Shown in pieces: positions 22,856-33,679 of a stretch of DNA of 64,000 nucleotides. Position numbers and translations under genes: made by a program. Each line of letters starts with the position of its first letter. Within the stretch, counting starts at the first letter, position 1. This DNA comes from Erythroxylum novogranatense (lineage: Eukaryota > Streptophyta > Magnoliopsida > Malpighiales > Erythroxylaceae), in contig CM057225.1 in the NCBI GenBank assembly GCA_029891385.1, positions 15,668,620-15,732,619 on the forward strand. The letters are read 5' to 3'. The notes beneath the pieces were generated by a model. The model made no database searches and was not told the origin of the DNA. It was given only the letters and a program-made list of their open reading frames with translations.

Positions 22856-23040
22856 GCATAAGTTGGATGATGGATGATTATAAGGATTGATTCAATTGGA
22901 TTGATGAAACCTAAATCATTCCATATAGTCCTGGCGACTATGATCTTTCAGCTTGGAGTCTAGAGTTTCTAAATCCCTCCTCGGTATATGAAAACTAACG
23001 CCTTCCATTAATATGGTAAGAACCAGAGTTCTTATAGAGT

Positions 23041-23432
23041 TGGGTTGTTGGGCAAACTCAAGCTCGCTCTATACGAATATGTTCGAACCATGAAAATATG
23101 ATTTTCGGATTAATGGGTTGGTTTTCACTGGAAGCGTTGGTTTGTTGAGCAAACTCAAGGTCAACGTGGACAGAGGCGAAATTGGGTAGCATACATCAGA
23201 TGTATGCGCATCAAAGAGTTGATACCCAATGAAGTGCACACATCAACAAGTTGATAGCGATCGATAGTTGTGTCTAAGATGTAATTGGTATATCTGATAC
23301 CTCCCGAGACATAAGGTGGCTTGTTGAGCAAACTCAAGGTCATTCTTAATGTCGGTTATCGATGATGCAATTGGTATGACCGATACCTACCGATTGACCT
23401 AAGAAGTGGCTTGTTGGGCAAACTCAAGGTCA
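23041..23432 (+). repeat. Four dispersed TTGTTGRGCAAACTCAAG repeats
   Basis: Copies start at about 23045, 23142, 23321 and 23411 (spacings 97, 179 and 90 bp). Between them, GATGTAATTGGTATATCTGA and GATGCAATTGGTATGACCGA also repeat. A degenerate array with a unit of about 90 bp, with one unit lost or diverged, fits. Confidence 0.75.
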
Positions 23433-23559
23433 CTCTTAGCAATATCGGATATCGACCCACTAGGACATTATGTCACATTGTTTCTCTGGATTCGTAAAGA
23501 GGGTTATGGATTCTAGGAAACTAGTGGGAGCCATATGCATGTCATGCAAGTCCTTATGA

Positions 23560-24345
23560 TCATGCAGCATATCTATTCATCATTCCTTCTCTATTGCGCT
23601 AAGTTGATTGAAGAAGTCTTTCGATGTGAATTTTCGCTCTCCTTTTGGACCGATTTTCTTGATTGGTGAGGACTCGATAATTGTTCTTAGATCGAGGTCC
23701 TAGATGTTCCACTTCCGATTGCACATGCCGTCAAGCTTCGATGGGGATCAAAAACAAACAGTAAGCATCTAAAGGACGGTGATATGGAAACTTGCTTTAT
23801 GCTTGCCTTGATGTCACTAGAGTGCGAGAGAAAGATGAGTCCATGGATGCTCACTCTGTAGTATTTCATCTTAGGGAGCTGTTTGATGAGTAAGCTCGGT
23901 CTGAAAGGTTCGAGACCTCAAGGCTTCTCTTCATCACAAAGATGGCTCAGGACAACCGCTGCAAGATACCCTAAAGATGAATGGCTATATTGAGAGATTG
24001 GCCGTCTTAGGATTTTTAATGGATTATGAGTTAAGTAGAGACTTAATTCTGGTTGGATTGTCTGACAGTTATTCACAGTTCGTGATAAACTATCAAATGA
24101 ACCAAATGTCCACAACAATTCCTGAGCTGATCAATCTGCTCATGACAGCTGAGCTGGCTATCAAGATAGCTAGCAAGTGCTAGTGGTGGATGCTTCTTCT
24201 TCTGGTTCAAGAAGAAAACCAAACGGAAGTGCCATCGAGGAAAAACCAAAGAAACTGCCCCAAAAGGATTTTGCTTTCAATGTGGCAAGTCTAGCCACTA
24301 GAGGCAAAACTGTAAAATCTATCTGGAGTCCCTGAAGCAGTAAAA
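23560..24345 (+). pseudogene. copia-2 Gag
   Basis: The readable gag core is MNGYIERLAVLGFLMDYELS, then DLILVGLSDSYSQFVINYQM, then MSTTIPELINLLMTAE (23977-24160), typical of the copia gag UBN2-type domain. An upstream ERFETSRLLF-like stretch lies near 23910 in another frame. The zinc knuckle at about 24270-24320 reads CFQCGKSSH-stop-RQNC, so the CCHC motif has an internal stop. Frameshifts separate the pieces. Confidence 0.85.
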
Positions 24346-24379
24346 GGCATCAGATGCCTCTACTCCTTCAATTATGTTT

Positions 24380-24620
24380 GTCATTGAGGTTAATACTATT
24401 CCTGATCAAAACATATCGGTCTTTGATACCGGTTGTGGCTCACACATATAAAATGATGTGCAGGGCCTCAGGAACAGTAGAAAGCTCATAAAAGGAGAAC
24501 TAGACCTTCGTGTAGGTAATGCAGCAAGAGTTGCTACATTAGCCGTAGACACTTATGTCTTGTCACTCCCTACTGGGCTTGTATTCAAATTGGACGATTG
24601 ACATTTTGTACCCGTATTAA
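24380..24620 (+). pseudogene. copia-2 protease
   Basis: The motif SVFDTGCGSHI (DTG catalytic triad, with the copia-typical C-x-SH) lies near 24420-24455, followed by a degenerate protease body. It is out of frame with gag and interrupted. Confidence 0.75.
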
Positions 24621-24689
24621 ACAAAGAACATATTGTATGTTTTATGTTTAATTAGAGCTGATTTCCATTTGATTTTAGAAACAATGGTT

Positions 24690-25530
24690 GTTTTCTTAGT
24701 TCGAATGGAATGCTCTATCGTACTGGTACATTATGCAATAGAATTGACATATTAGATATGTCATATCTAGTTTTGAATGTCAATGACACGAAAAGACATA
24801 ATCGAGATAATTTAAAATCAACTTACTTATGGCATTGTCGGCTTGGCCATATAAATGAGAGACACATTGCTAAGCTCCACGAGAGTGGGAGGTTAGAGTC
24901 ATTTGATTATGAATCATATGACACATGTGAATCTTGTTTATTAGGCAAGATGACTAAGTTACCTTTAAAGGAAAGGGTGAACGAGTGACTGGAGTATTAG
25001 ACCTAATACATTGAGATGTATATGGTCTGATGTCCATCCATGCCAGAAGTAGGTGTACTACATCATTGCCTTTATCGATAAGTGTTCTCGATATCGGTAC
25101 TTGTATCTGACGAGATACAAATCTGAAGCATTTGAAAAGCTCAAATAATTCAGAAATGAAGTAGAAAACCAGCTTGGTAAAAGTATCAAGGCATTACGAT
25201 CCGATCGTAGTGGAAATACTTAAACCAACAGGTTTTGGGTTATCTCAGAGATAATGGGAATTTATCTCAGTATACTCCACTTTTTAAGCCTGGCTAAAAG
25301 GAGATATCAAACCTTGTTAAACATGGTGCGATTGATGATAGGTTTTGCATTTTGGGAATATGTGCTCGAGACAACTGCTTACTTGCTAAACAGAGTTCCT
25401 CAAAGCGATTGATGTTACTCCATAATGATGTGGACTAACGAAAGCCCTATCTTTCTCATCTGAAAGTTTGGGATTGTCCTGCTTACGTGAAGCGGACACA
25501 GTCAGATACATTTAATGTAAAAGCTGACAA
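24690..25530 (+). pseudogene. copia-2 pre-integrase and integrase
   Basis: The GAG-pre-integrase region is clear at 24830-24990: LWHCRLGHINERHIAKLHES and SYDTCESCLLGKMTKLPLKE, preserving the HHCC zinc-binding residues. The core follows (SDVHPCQK, then YLTRYKSEAFEKL) with frameshifts and stops, so the catalytic DDE cannot be read in one frame. Confidence 0.85.
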
Positions 25531-25859
25531 GTGTTTGTTCGTGGAATATTAATTCTACCTTGCTTAGGAACAAAAGTTGGTTGTTTCAAAGCTTGCTGTT
25601 TTCTTGAAGAAAGAGTTCTTTTACAAGAAGACAGTGGGAGCAAAGTTGAACTTGGAAAAGTTCAAGATGCTCGAACAAACATAGATCAACTGCCTGAACT
25701 TGAAACTGTTACTCATATAGATGAGGTAACAGTTCAACCTTCTACTACACACGAATTTCGTAGGTTAAGTAGGATACGCACTGTTCCCGAGAGATATGGA
25801 TTTCTCGTAAGTGAACAGAATGACGTATTGCTCATATGAGATGATGAGCCTGCTACCTA

Positions 25860-26490
25860 TGAAGAGGTTACGAAGGTTCAGAGTCTGCAAAATGGCTTCG
25901 TGCCATGAAAACCAACATGGATGGTAATCTAATTACCTATAAAGCAAGGCTTGTGGCTAAAGGTTTTTGTCTAAGACAAAGAGTTGACTATGACAAGACC
26001 TTCAGCCTAGTAGCAATGCTTAAATCCATTCGGAAACTCCTAGCCATTGCCGCTCATCATGTCATGAGATATGGCAAATGGATGTGAAGAAGATCTCCTG
26101 AGAGGAAATCTAACCCGATGATGTGTATGACACAACCAGATGGTTTCACCTCCTATGATGGCGAATAGGTATGCAAGCTTTATAAATCCATGTATGGATT
26201 AAAGCAAGCATCCAGGAGTTAGATTATCCGTTTTGATGAGTCAATCAAAGAGTTTGATCTCTCACAAAATTTGGATGAATATTGTGTGTACAAGAAAGTT
26301 AGTGGGACTGCAATCGTATTCCTTGTGTTGTATGTAGATGACATACTGATATTAGGAAACGATGTCTCTATCCGCAATCGCTAAAATTTGGTTGTCCAAT
26401 CAATTGCGATGAAAGACCTTGGTAAAGCAACTTTTATCCTCGCGATAAGGATTTATAGAGATAAATCAAAAGGTTGCTTGGTCTTTCACA
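25860..26490 (+). pseudogene. copia-2 reverse transcriptase
   Basis: Pieces in order: MKTNMDGNLITYKARLVAKG, YDKTFSLVAMLKSIRKLLAI, KLYKSMYGLKQAS, then FDESIKEFDLSQNLDEYCVY. The catalytic box VLYVDDILILGND is intact. Stops lie after KWM and after QAS, with several frameshifts. This is the strongest marker that the element is copia. Confidence 0.88.
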
Positions 26491-26639
26491 ATCATCGTAC
26501 ATAGATGAGATGCTGAAGGGGTTTAGCATGGAACTATGCTATGTACGAGGCTCGATGTATCGTATGCTCTAAGTGTTACGAGCAGATACTAATCGGATCC
26601 TGGTGAGGGTCACCGGTGGCGATCAAGAATATCCTCAAG

Positions 26640-27160
26640 TACTTGTGAAGCACTAAGGATGTTTTTTCATCTTTGGAGATGGAAATCTCCAAGTGAGCAG
26701 CATTTAGATGCTAGTATTTAATCTGATAAGGATGATTCTGAATCATGATCAGGTTATATACATTCACACTGAATAGCGTGGCGGTCAGTTTGAAAGATTC
26801 CAAACAAGAGAGGACTGCTGATTCATCAACCGAGGCAAAGTACATTACCGCATGAGATGCGCAGAGGAAGCGGTTTGGATCAGAAGTTCATTGCTAAACT
26901 TGATCTGGTCCCTAGCTGTGATGGGCCCATAGGATTGTATTGTGATACAATGGGGTTAGTGCGCAGGCAAAGGAACCAAGGTCTTATCGACGATCCAGAC
27001 ACGTACTCCGCCGATTCGGGAGATCATTAGTTGAAATGATATCCTCATAGAGAGAATTCCCACAGAGCAATGTGTTGCTGTTCCGTTGACAAAGCCGTTG
27101 TCACACGAGAATTGTGATTCTCATGGACTCGCTTATGGTATTAGGTACTAAGGCGATTGG
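26640..27160 (+). pseudogene. copia-2 RNase H
   Basis: A degenerate region between RT and the polypurine tract. SSTEAKYIT near 26830 is the copia RNase H 'STAEAEYVA' motif. The flanking sequence is shifted in frame repeatedly, so the full domain is not readable. Confidence 0.7.
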
Positions 27161-27167
27161 CTTTAGG

Positions 27168-27181
27168 TCAAGTGGGAGATT
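27168..27181 (+). promoter_or_regulatory. copia-2 polypurine tract
   Basis: CAAGTGGGAGATT immediately precedes the 3' LTR start TGTAAG. This is the AAGTGGGAGA-type tract common in plant copia elements. Confidence 0.85.
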
Positions 27182-29085
27182 TGTAAGTGTAAGTTGACTT
27201 ACACGCATTCAGTACCGATAAGTCAACATGTACATGGGGTGAGTTGACTTATGCAAGGACGGAACTGTTTAAATTGTGCCCTAAAGGCAATCCCCTTTAG
27301 CGCGTTTTGTTCAAAGTCGATCTGAGACTTTATGAATAAATAAAGAAAGGCATATTTCATTAATTTGATATTCATGAACATTGTTTATGAATTGATATGG
27401 ATCTTTAATCGAATTAATGAAGTCCATGATATTTGACATAGCATGAAGGAAATTATGATGCGATCATACTATTGAGATTCCTATCATGTGCAATTATGTC
27501 ATTATCTAAATTATCCTAGTCATAGGATTAATGAGACCGACATCATTAATCCGGATAGACTAGCACATGTCATATTCCTTGATTGGATCAAGCGGTGGAT
27601 CTCGTAAACGTAAATATGAGATATTTTAGAATTGACATGTGGATGCTTACTAGCGGTCGTAAGTACATTGGATGACTGTCATGAGATCATCACATGGATA
27701 TCTTATTCTAATGTCGGTGATAATCTCATCATAGCAATGGTGCAAGTATCCTTAGACTTGAGGTACTCGAGGATATCTTGAATCTCGATCCCGTGCTTTG
27801 ACTCCATTTCTTGTTGCCTTCCGAGGTAACTCATAGGGTGGTGCTTGGAGTACAGTTTGAGGTATTCAAGGTAATTGAGTAGCCAATAAAGGATTCACCA
27901 CTTCGGAATAATGAAGAGATACCCATGGCCTCTTGTAAGGATCATTACTTGAAAGTCTTTGGCCAAAGCAGATATGTCATGAAGATTGTCTTCGGGACAT
28001 ATATAGTAATGGATCCCGGACAGAACTAAAATCACTGGGCTAGACTTAGTCTAGTAAGAGTTGACACTTTGACCATACCCATAACCAAGTGGGGTATAGG
28101 ATGGTGAAAGGACGAATTGCACCAGAATTGACTATGGAAGGGTTTGTGATCCGTTCGTGATGAATACATCAAACCGATTACTTTCCGGTCAATTGGGGTC
28201 ATGATGTGTTGCTAGATACCGCTCATGACTTGCTTAGATTAATTGTTAATCTAAGTGGCCAACATAACCGGAGCCTAAAGGGTCACACGATAAGAGTGTC
28301 TCGAGAATCTGTAAAATAGTAATTGGACAGAGTTCCAATTATGGAGAGCATTAGGATTAAATCGATCCCGATGAGATTGGGATATGTCCCGATGAGATCG
28401 CGACATCGATATTGCTAAGAAAGGTTTCGAGTCGTTTCAAGATCGGAGTCGATAAGCCGGTAGGACCGACCCCAGTTGGACTGGACCTTAGCAATTATAT
28501 ATTAATTGATTAATTAATTAATTAATTAATTAATTAATAAATATATAAGCCATGTGTGTGCGTGGATGGTTGGAAGAAGCAAAAGGAAGTTTCTTGAATT
28601 TTGCTTAGTCATCAATGCATTAAATGCATAAAAGACAAAAGAATGAAATATAAAGATGTGTGATGCTCGTTCATGTAGAGTGGGCATACGATGCTCCTTT
28701 CTTCTTTGTCTTTGAGAAAGGCTCTTGGAGAAAAGAATTTGGAGAAATTCAAAGAGCATCATCGTGGATTGCAAAGGAAGGAAGGAAAAGAGTTTTCATT
28801 CTTCAAGCTTTCCATCATCTTCTTCATCTCCTCTTCAACGTGGTTTCCAAGCTCTCCAGATGAGGTAGGGTCTAGCGCCTTTAACTGTTCTAGCTATTCC
28901 CGGTCAAAGAGTTTGACTCGGTTAGGTTCTCGATCTCTGCGTGGATCACCTTTAGAGATAGTCTCTTTGGCTATTTAGGTTGATGTCTTCATACCGATAC
29001 GGATCTGGCGTTCGGAAAGTCCCGGAATAAAAATTTTTGTTTTCCGCTGCCGTACATATGATGTACCTCCCGGGATGTTCCTACA
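27182..29085 (+). repeat. copia-2 3' LTR (1904 bp)
   Basis: Matches the 5' LTR from TGTAAGTGTAAG to TGTTCCTACA. The differences are enriched in 1-3-base indels (for example GATATCCGATCCTG against GAATCTCGATCCCGTG, CAGGGACA against CGGGACA) rather than substitutions. It is followed by the AAAAC target duplication and the remainder of LTR A1. Confidence 0.93.
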
Positions 29086-30289
29086 AAAACTTCATGGCAT
29101 TTCGTATATTCGGAAAAGAGCATTCGATAAATTGATTTAAGCATGATTATGTGATTGTGATTGGGCAAGAGAGAACTTGTTTTGTTAGTCTCGTGCACGA
29201 TGACCCTTAGCCTTCTCCCGGCTGCCAGTTAGAGGCCACGAGATCCTGAGAAATCGGACTCGTTGTGTTTACGATAAACTTCGATTTATTCGTTGTGTTT
29301 AAGGAACTCTCGAGCCGTTATGTGTGCATTTACATTGTGAAGTGTTATGATTGATGCATTCATATTTTGGAAATTGTGATTTCGACCACTGCGGGAAAAG
29401 AACTTTTGAAAATGTGCATTATGGGTTTCAAACAAAGTTTATGCAAGAAAAGAAAAGAAAAGCATTTTAAAAAGGTTTTGCTTATTTATTTGTTATAAAC
29501 TGTTACCCACGAGCTATAAGCTCACCCCCTTCATTCCCATCCACAGGTAATGAGAAGAAGATCAGGTAAAGAAAATTGAAGATTTTTGTTTGCATGTGTA
29601 TATATTGTATTATTGTTAAGTTAGGTAGTTGCTAAGAAGACTAAAATTGTTGTGTATTGTGTACTTTGGTTTAGGGTTATGGGTAATATATAAGGCTTGA
29701 AAATGCCACTATGTTTTGTATAAAGCTTTGACTTATGAAATGGTGTATAAATTGTAATTGAATTATGAGATTTTGATGAGGTTATTGAGTTATGGTATTG
29801 CACATGTATATGTTATATAAATTTTGTATGTCCAATTGAGATATAAGCATGATTTGTATATGGAAAAATGTGAATGAACATGTATTGGACATTGGATAGT
29901 GCGATTGTATGTGAGTGTATTTGGATTGAGGAATGAGAAAAGAGAGAAAAGAAAAGAAAAAAATTTATACCGGATTTTGGACAGTTAAAGTCTAAGGTTT
30001 CCAACGCGACAGTGATTCCTAAAATATTTGTTCACGGATGTCGGAAATTGATTTTGTTTCGCTTTAATCTTAGATCTGTCGTTGCTTCACGAATTTGTTA
30101 ATCGATTTGTTGCTTCCGCTTGGTGTTATTCGATTCACCTTCGGATTCGATTTATCCGATTTGACAATTGATTCGTATATGATTTTTCTTCCGCCTTGTG
30201 TTCCTTTCTTTCGATTTTGCTTTCGTTTCGTATTCGGTTTTCATTTCTTCGATTGGGATCCGGTTTACGGATTGAGTCCCAACATCACA

Positions 30290-31400
30290 ACTTAAAATTT
30301 CAAAATATAGAAAAATGTTATCATATAATACAACATTTCTATAAACAAGAAATTTATAATAATTCAAGCGATATATGTTCCCTTGATTCCTAAATAGCTA
30401 AAGTGGATCTAAAACATAAATATAGAAAAAAAATGTAAGCATTAAGAAAAAAAAGATTTTGATTAAAGAGTAGGGCATATGTATTGCTTGATTTAATAAT
30501 GAAAAAGGTAATACATGTATTATCCAAACTCTATAAGCAACGCATTTTTTCCATAAGCTAATTGATAATTTGCTTTGTAATTTGAGCCATTTCGACATTT
30601 AAAATATTTTGATGTTTTCTTTCTACAATCTCATTTTGCTTAAGAGCTTCCATACATGAAATTTGATATTAATCATGATAGGCATAAAAAGTGGGAATAG
30701 AAAATTTTAATCTATTATAGTTTCATATAATCGTCACCTTTGCACAAACTAATTTTTCATATAAAAACAAGAGGATTGTAGTAGATTTCTTACATCCAAC
30801 TTATTATAAATGAAAAATACTAAGTATATTTGTCAAAGTCATCTACTACGTAAGAAAATATTAATATTATATATGGAATAACCAATAAGACCCATAAGTG
30901 AATGTGTATAATATCAAAATAATATTTTATTTTATTTTACTAATATAAAATGAAAGTTTTTTATAAATGACATACTTCATATTTTTATTAAAAGATTCAA
31001 TTTCATCATGCATCTTATTTAAAATATATATCTTCAATAATGAAGGTGTCTTAATTCATAACACCATAAATCAATCATATTATCTCTAAAACTTATTACT
31101 TGAACTAATTTATAATATGGTCAAACCACCTCATACAATGTTATAACTCGTTCAACTAAGACAATCTTCTTTAAAAACTTTGTATCTTGAATTATGCAAT
31201 TTGATGAAGAGACTAGTAAGATACAATTAGAACTATAACTAAGGTTGCTTGCTAAAATAAGGTTGAAAGAAAAATGGGAAATATATAACACTTTAGTAAG
31301 AATTAATGTATCTACTAATATGGTTTCTCCAATGTGAAAAACTCTAACCATTTGACTATTGGCTAACATGAAAGTGACTGGTCACTAGTCTACAATTAGT
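30290..31400 (-). pseudogene. copia-1 protease, pre-integrase and integrase start
   Basis: Minus strand. 31369-31121 reads MLANSQMVRVFHIGETILVD, then ILTKVLYISHFSFNLILASN, then NCIIQDTKFLKKI, the post-protease/pre-integrase block of copia. DLWCYELRH and LNKMHDEIESFNKN follow near 31050-30960, equivalent to LWHxRLGHPS..L and showing loss of the zinc-binding His/Cys. The rest down to 30290 is degenerate integrase, ending where A1 inserted. Confidence 0.8.
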
Positions 31401-31785
31401 CAAATATGTTGAAATATTGTCAATAGTACGTATGTTTGTAAGTCGAATTAATGATAAAATTGAACAACTATTAATATTAGGACAACACATATCGTTAGTT
31501 CTTTTAGATTAATTGATTACCAATGATATTGAATGAGGTACTCCAAAAATTGTATGTGTGTTTTTTTTTTGTAATATTTGAATTGCTTTGTTACGTTTTT
31601 TCATAGATTTAGTAATTGTTTGTACTGTTTTTTGATGAGTGAAATAGTCAACAATTGATCGTATGTTCTCTTCACATATCCTATGCTAATTTTATCTTCA
31701 CTTATGGGTTAAAACCCTCTAGTTCATCAAAGATAGAAACAAATACTTGATTAACATATCTAACTCTGTATTGCTTCCTTTTATA

Positions 31786-32590
31786 CTTGTAACTTAAAAG
31801 ATATCCATGCTTCTTGTAGCACCTACTCATAATATGACCAATCCATCCATAATGATTGTAAAGCATTTTTTTTATCATAGAATCTTAACTTGTTTGAATT
31901 TTGAAATTTTTTGTCACCATCAAAATTTGTGTTTCCTTTACTTTGTTAACTAAAGAAATTTCTTGTTACACTTTGTTGCTTTAAGCCCATTCAAATTTCG
32001 GGTACTAGAAATTGCCTTTCTTACTATTATACTAAATCAAACATCTTTGTGATAATTTGTGATGGTTCTTTCAACAAAACTTATGATCTAACTGTAAATA
32101 AAAATTGTATTCCAACCCCTCAAAAACTTAATGACTGAATTTAATTAATGATGAACTCTAAGTGTATACAATGCTTTATATAGTTGCACAATAAAATACA
32201 TTCATAAATGGAGATGAGCTTGATATTGTATAACTCATCCTTATAGTATTATAATTTTGTGAAATAGTCTGTCACTCAAAGATTTCTTTATTGCAAGCTT
32301 GATATTTCTTATTGTAAATATGAAATTCTAAAGTAATCACCTTCATAATAACACTCTTTTAAGTCTCTTCGCATCTCTATTGTTGTCTCATGCTAAAGAA
32401 TACCTTATACAATATGAGGATTATCTAAATGCACAATCTAAAACATCGTCATTGTAGTGCATCTATTCTAACAAACATAAAAAGCTTTCACTACTTCTTG
32501 TGGTGGAGTTGAACCATCTACAAACTCGAATGTACTCTTTAAAAAAAGAGTCATTCCCATTTATTTGGGTCAAGAATAACAGTTAAACCA
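31786..32590 (-). pseudogene. copia-1 Gag with degenerate zinc knuckle
   Basis: Minus strand. Near 32530 it reads STFEFVDGSTPPQEVVKAFY. DLKECYYEGDYFRISYLQ and NLxVTDYFTKL follow near 32350-32280, the copia gag body. A knuckle-like NHYGWIGHIMSRCYKKHGYL lies near 31850-31800, in which the first Cys residues of the 'CxxCgwxGHtxdrCyklHGYP' motif are lost. Many stops are present. Confidence 0.8.
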
Positions 32591-32600
32591 TCAAAAATGA

Positions 32601-33000
32601 AATTTCAAGAATCAAAGTTGGGTTTTCATTTGTATAAAAAAAATATAGGGATTGGAAAAAGTATTTTCCACGGAAGCTCATCTTTACAAAAGATTAAAAA
32701 TAGGACGAAAAATAAGAATTTTATGACAAAAACATAAGAAATGCTCAAATACCAATAAACATAACGTAAATTACAATAAATATTTTAAAATTTAATAAAA
32801 TTTTATAATACTAGTTAGAATTATTAAATGTAATAATAAAATGCTCAAAATTTTAATTTATAACAATAAAACATACTATTAACACTATAATTAACGATGT
32901 TGACGTGGTATACCATTTTCAACAAAATTTTTAATAGATATCATTTAAGTGATAAATGTTTTATATTTTAAATAATTAACGTAAAATTAAAGAAAATATT
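32601..33000. other. AT-rich stretch with left arm of an inverted repeat
   Basis: No gene seen. From about 32755 to 33000 the sequence is an imperfect inverted copy of about 34300-34540 (shared phrases AATTTATAA, ATAATTAAC, GTAAAATTA.AGAAAATAT). It may be one end of an unclassified element with long terminal inverted repeats. Confidence 0.45.
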
Positions 33001-33184
33001 GACAGCTCAGGGTGGATATAGCATCGCCACCCTGTTGAAATTATTCAATTCCAAAGAATGGTGACTTGGAATTCCAGTTATGCTACCAATGATGTGAATT
33101 AATAATTTACTTATCTTCAATATTGTCCTCGCCGCCACCTTCACTATTGTAGCCATTGCTGGGTCAAGACTAGATGATTTCTTA

Positions 33185-33676
33185 GGCTATATTTGATTGG
33201 ACATAAAATTTGTAATGAAATGAAATGATTTATATTAGAATAGAATGTAAATCGATGTAATAATAAAAATTATTTTTAAGAAGAGTGAAAGAATTTATAA
33301 TGTAATATAGTAAAATATTATTTAGAAGATAGATAAAATAAAATATAATGTATGTATAATAATAATGAATGACTGTTCTACCTAACACAAATAATGAGAT
33401 GTGTTATCTTGTTGCTTGTTATTAGGGATGAGGGTATAAATGGTATTATAAAAATTATTGAGGTATATTGGGTAGTATATATTTATCATTTTACATTTTA
33501 TCTTAAATCCCTAAATTAGAGATAATTCATTTTAATGTTTAAGATGGAATAAGATGTAATGTGAAATCCTCCCTTTATCATATTCCATTTCATTATATTA
33601 TAAACTCTCTTTCAAACAATGTAATAATATTAAATTCTATTCCATTCTATTAGTAACTGTTCTATTAAACATAGCC
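33185..33676. mobile_element. Tourist-like MITE (492 bp)
   Basis: The ends GGCTATATTTGATTGGAC and GTTCTATTAAACATAGCC form imperfect terminal inverted repeats and are flanked by TTA on both sides (33182-33184 and 33677-33679). A 3-bp TTA/TWA duplication and ends starting GG point to PIF/Harbinger (Tourist). There is no coding capacity. Repeated ATTCTATTCCATTC-like stretches occur near both ends. Confidence 0.75.
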
Positions 33677-33679
33677 TTA

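Larger units (their letters stand above)
21488..23550 (+). other. copia-2 long untranslated leader
   Basis: About 2 kb between PBS and the first readable gag sequence, longer than the usual short copia leader. It carries a palindromic GTCGAC array (22591-22855) and four dispersed copies of a TTGTTGRGCAAACTCAAG phrase (23041-23430). I see no convincing ORF; open frames over the array reflect its 21-bp (7-codon) period. Confidence 0.7.
19561..29085 (+). mobile_element. Full-length Ty1/copia element 'copia-2' (9525 bp), nested in LTR A1
   Basis: Two LTRs of about 1.9 kb (19561-21474, 27182-29085) bound a PBS, gag, protease, integrase, RT, RNase H and polypurine tract, in copia order on the plus strand. 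A perfect 5-bp duplication AAAAC flanks it (19556-19560 and 29086-29090). Removing it rejoins LTR A1, as the uninterrupted paralogue near 53350 shows. The LTRs are closely similar, so it is fairly young. Even so, all domains carry frameshifts or stops, partly as indels that could be sequencing errors. Confidence 0.95.
16625..30284 (+). mobile_element. Giant solo LTR 'A1' (about 4.13 kb without the nested copia-2)
   Basis: Begins TGTTGGACCCCG and ends GAGTCCCAACA, with inverted ends. It is flanked by a perfect 5-bp target duplication TCACA (16620-16624 and 30285-30289). It is homologous along its length to 50518-54618 and, inverted, to 38465-42743. Copia-2 interrupts it at 19561-29085. No gag, pol or PBS follows it, so it is a solo LTR left by recombination. 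It is non-coding; its size fits large-LTR Ty3/gypsy families, but the lineage cannot be set from an LTR alone. Confidence 0.92.
10483..32600 (-). mobile_element. Fossil Ty1/copia element 'copia-1' interrupted by CACTA and solo LTR A1
   Basis: Minus-strand fragments appear in the right order for copia: gag with knuckle (32590-31786), protease and pre-integrase (31400-30950), INT-RT linker (16620-16340), RT (16340-16066, continuing at 11115-10560). Two later insertions separate the pieces: CACTA 11116-16065 and A1 16625-30284. Stops are frequent, so it is old. No LTRs are recognisable, and the RNase H end is missing at the gypsy-1 junction. Confidence 0.85.

Noticed and set aside
22568..22890. 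Two overlapping ORFs with KSTC (plus) and KSTY (minus) heptad repeats
   Set aside because: They are translations of a palindromic 21-bp DNA repeat; period 21 keeps frames open. No start context or family supports a protein.
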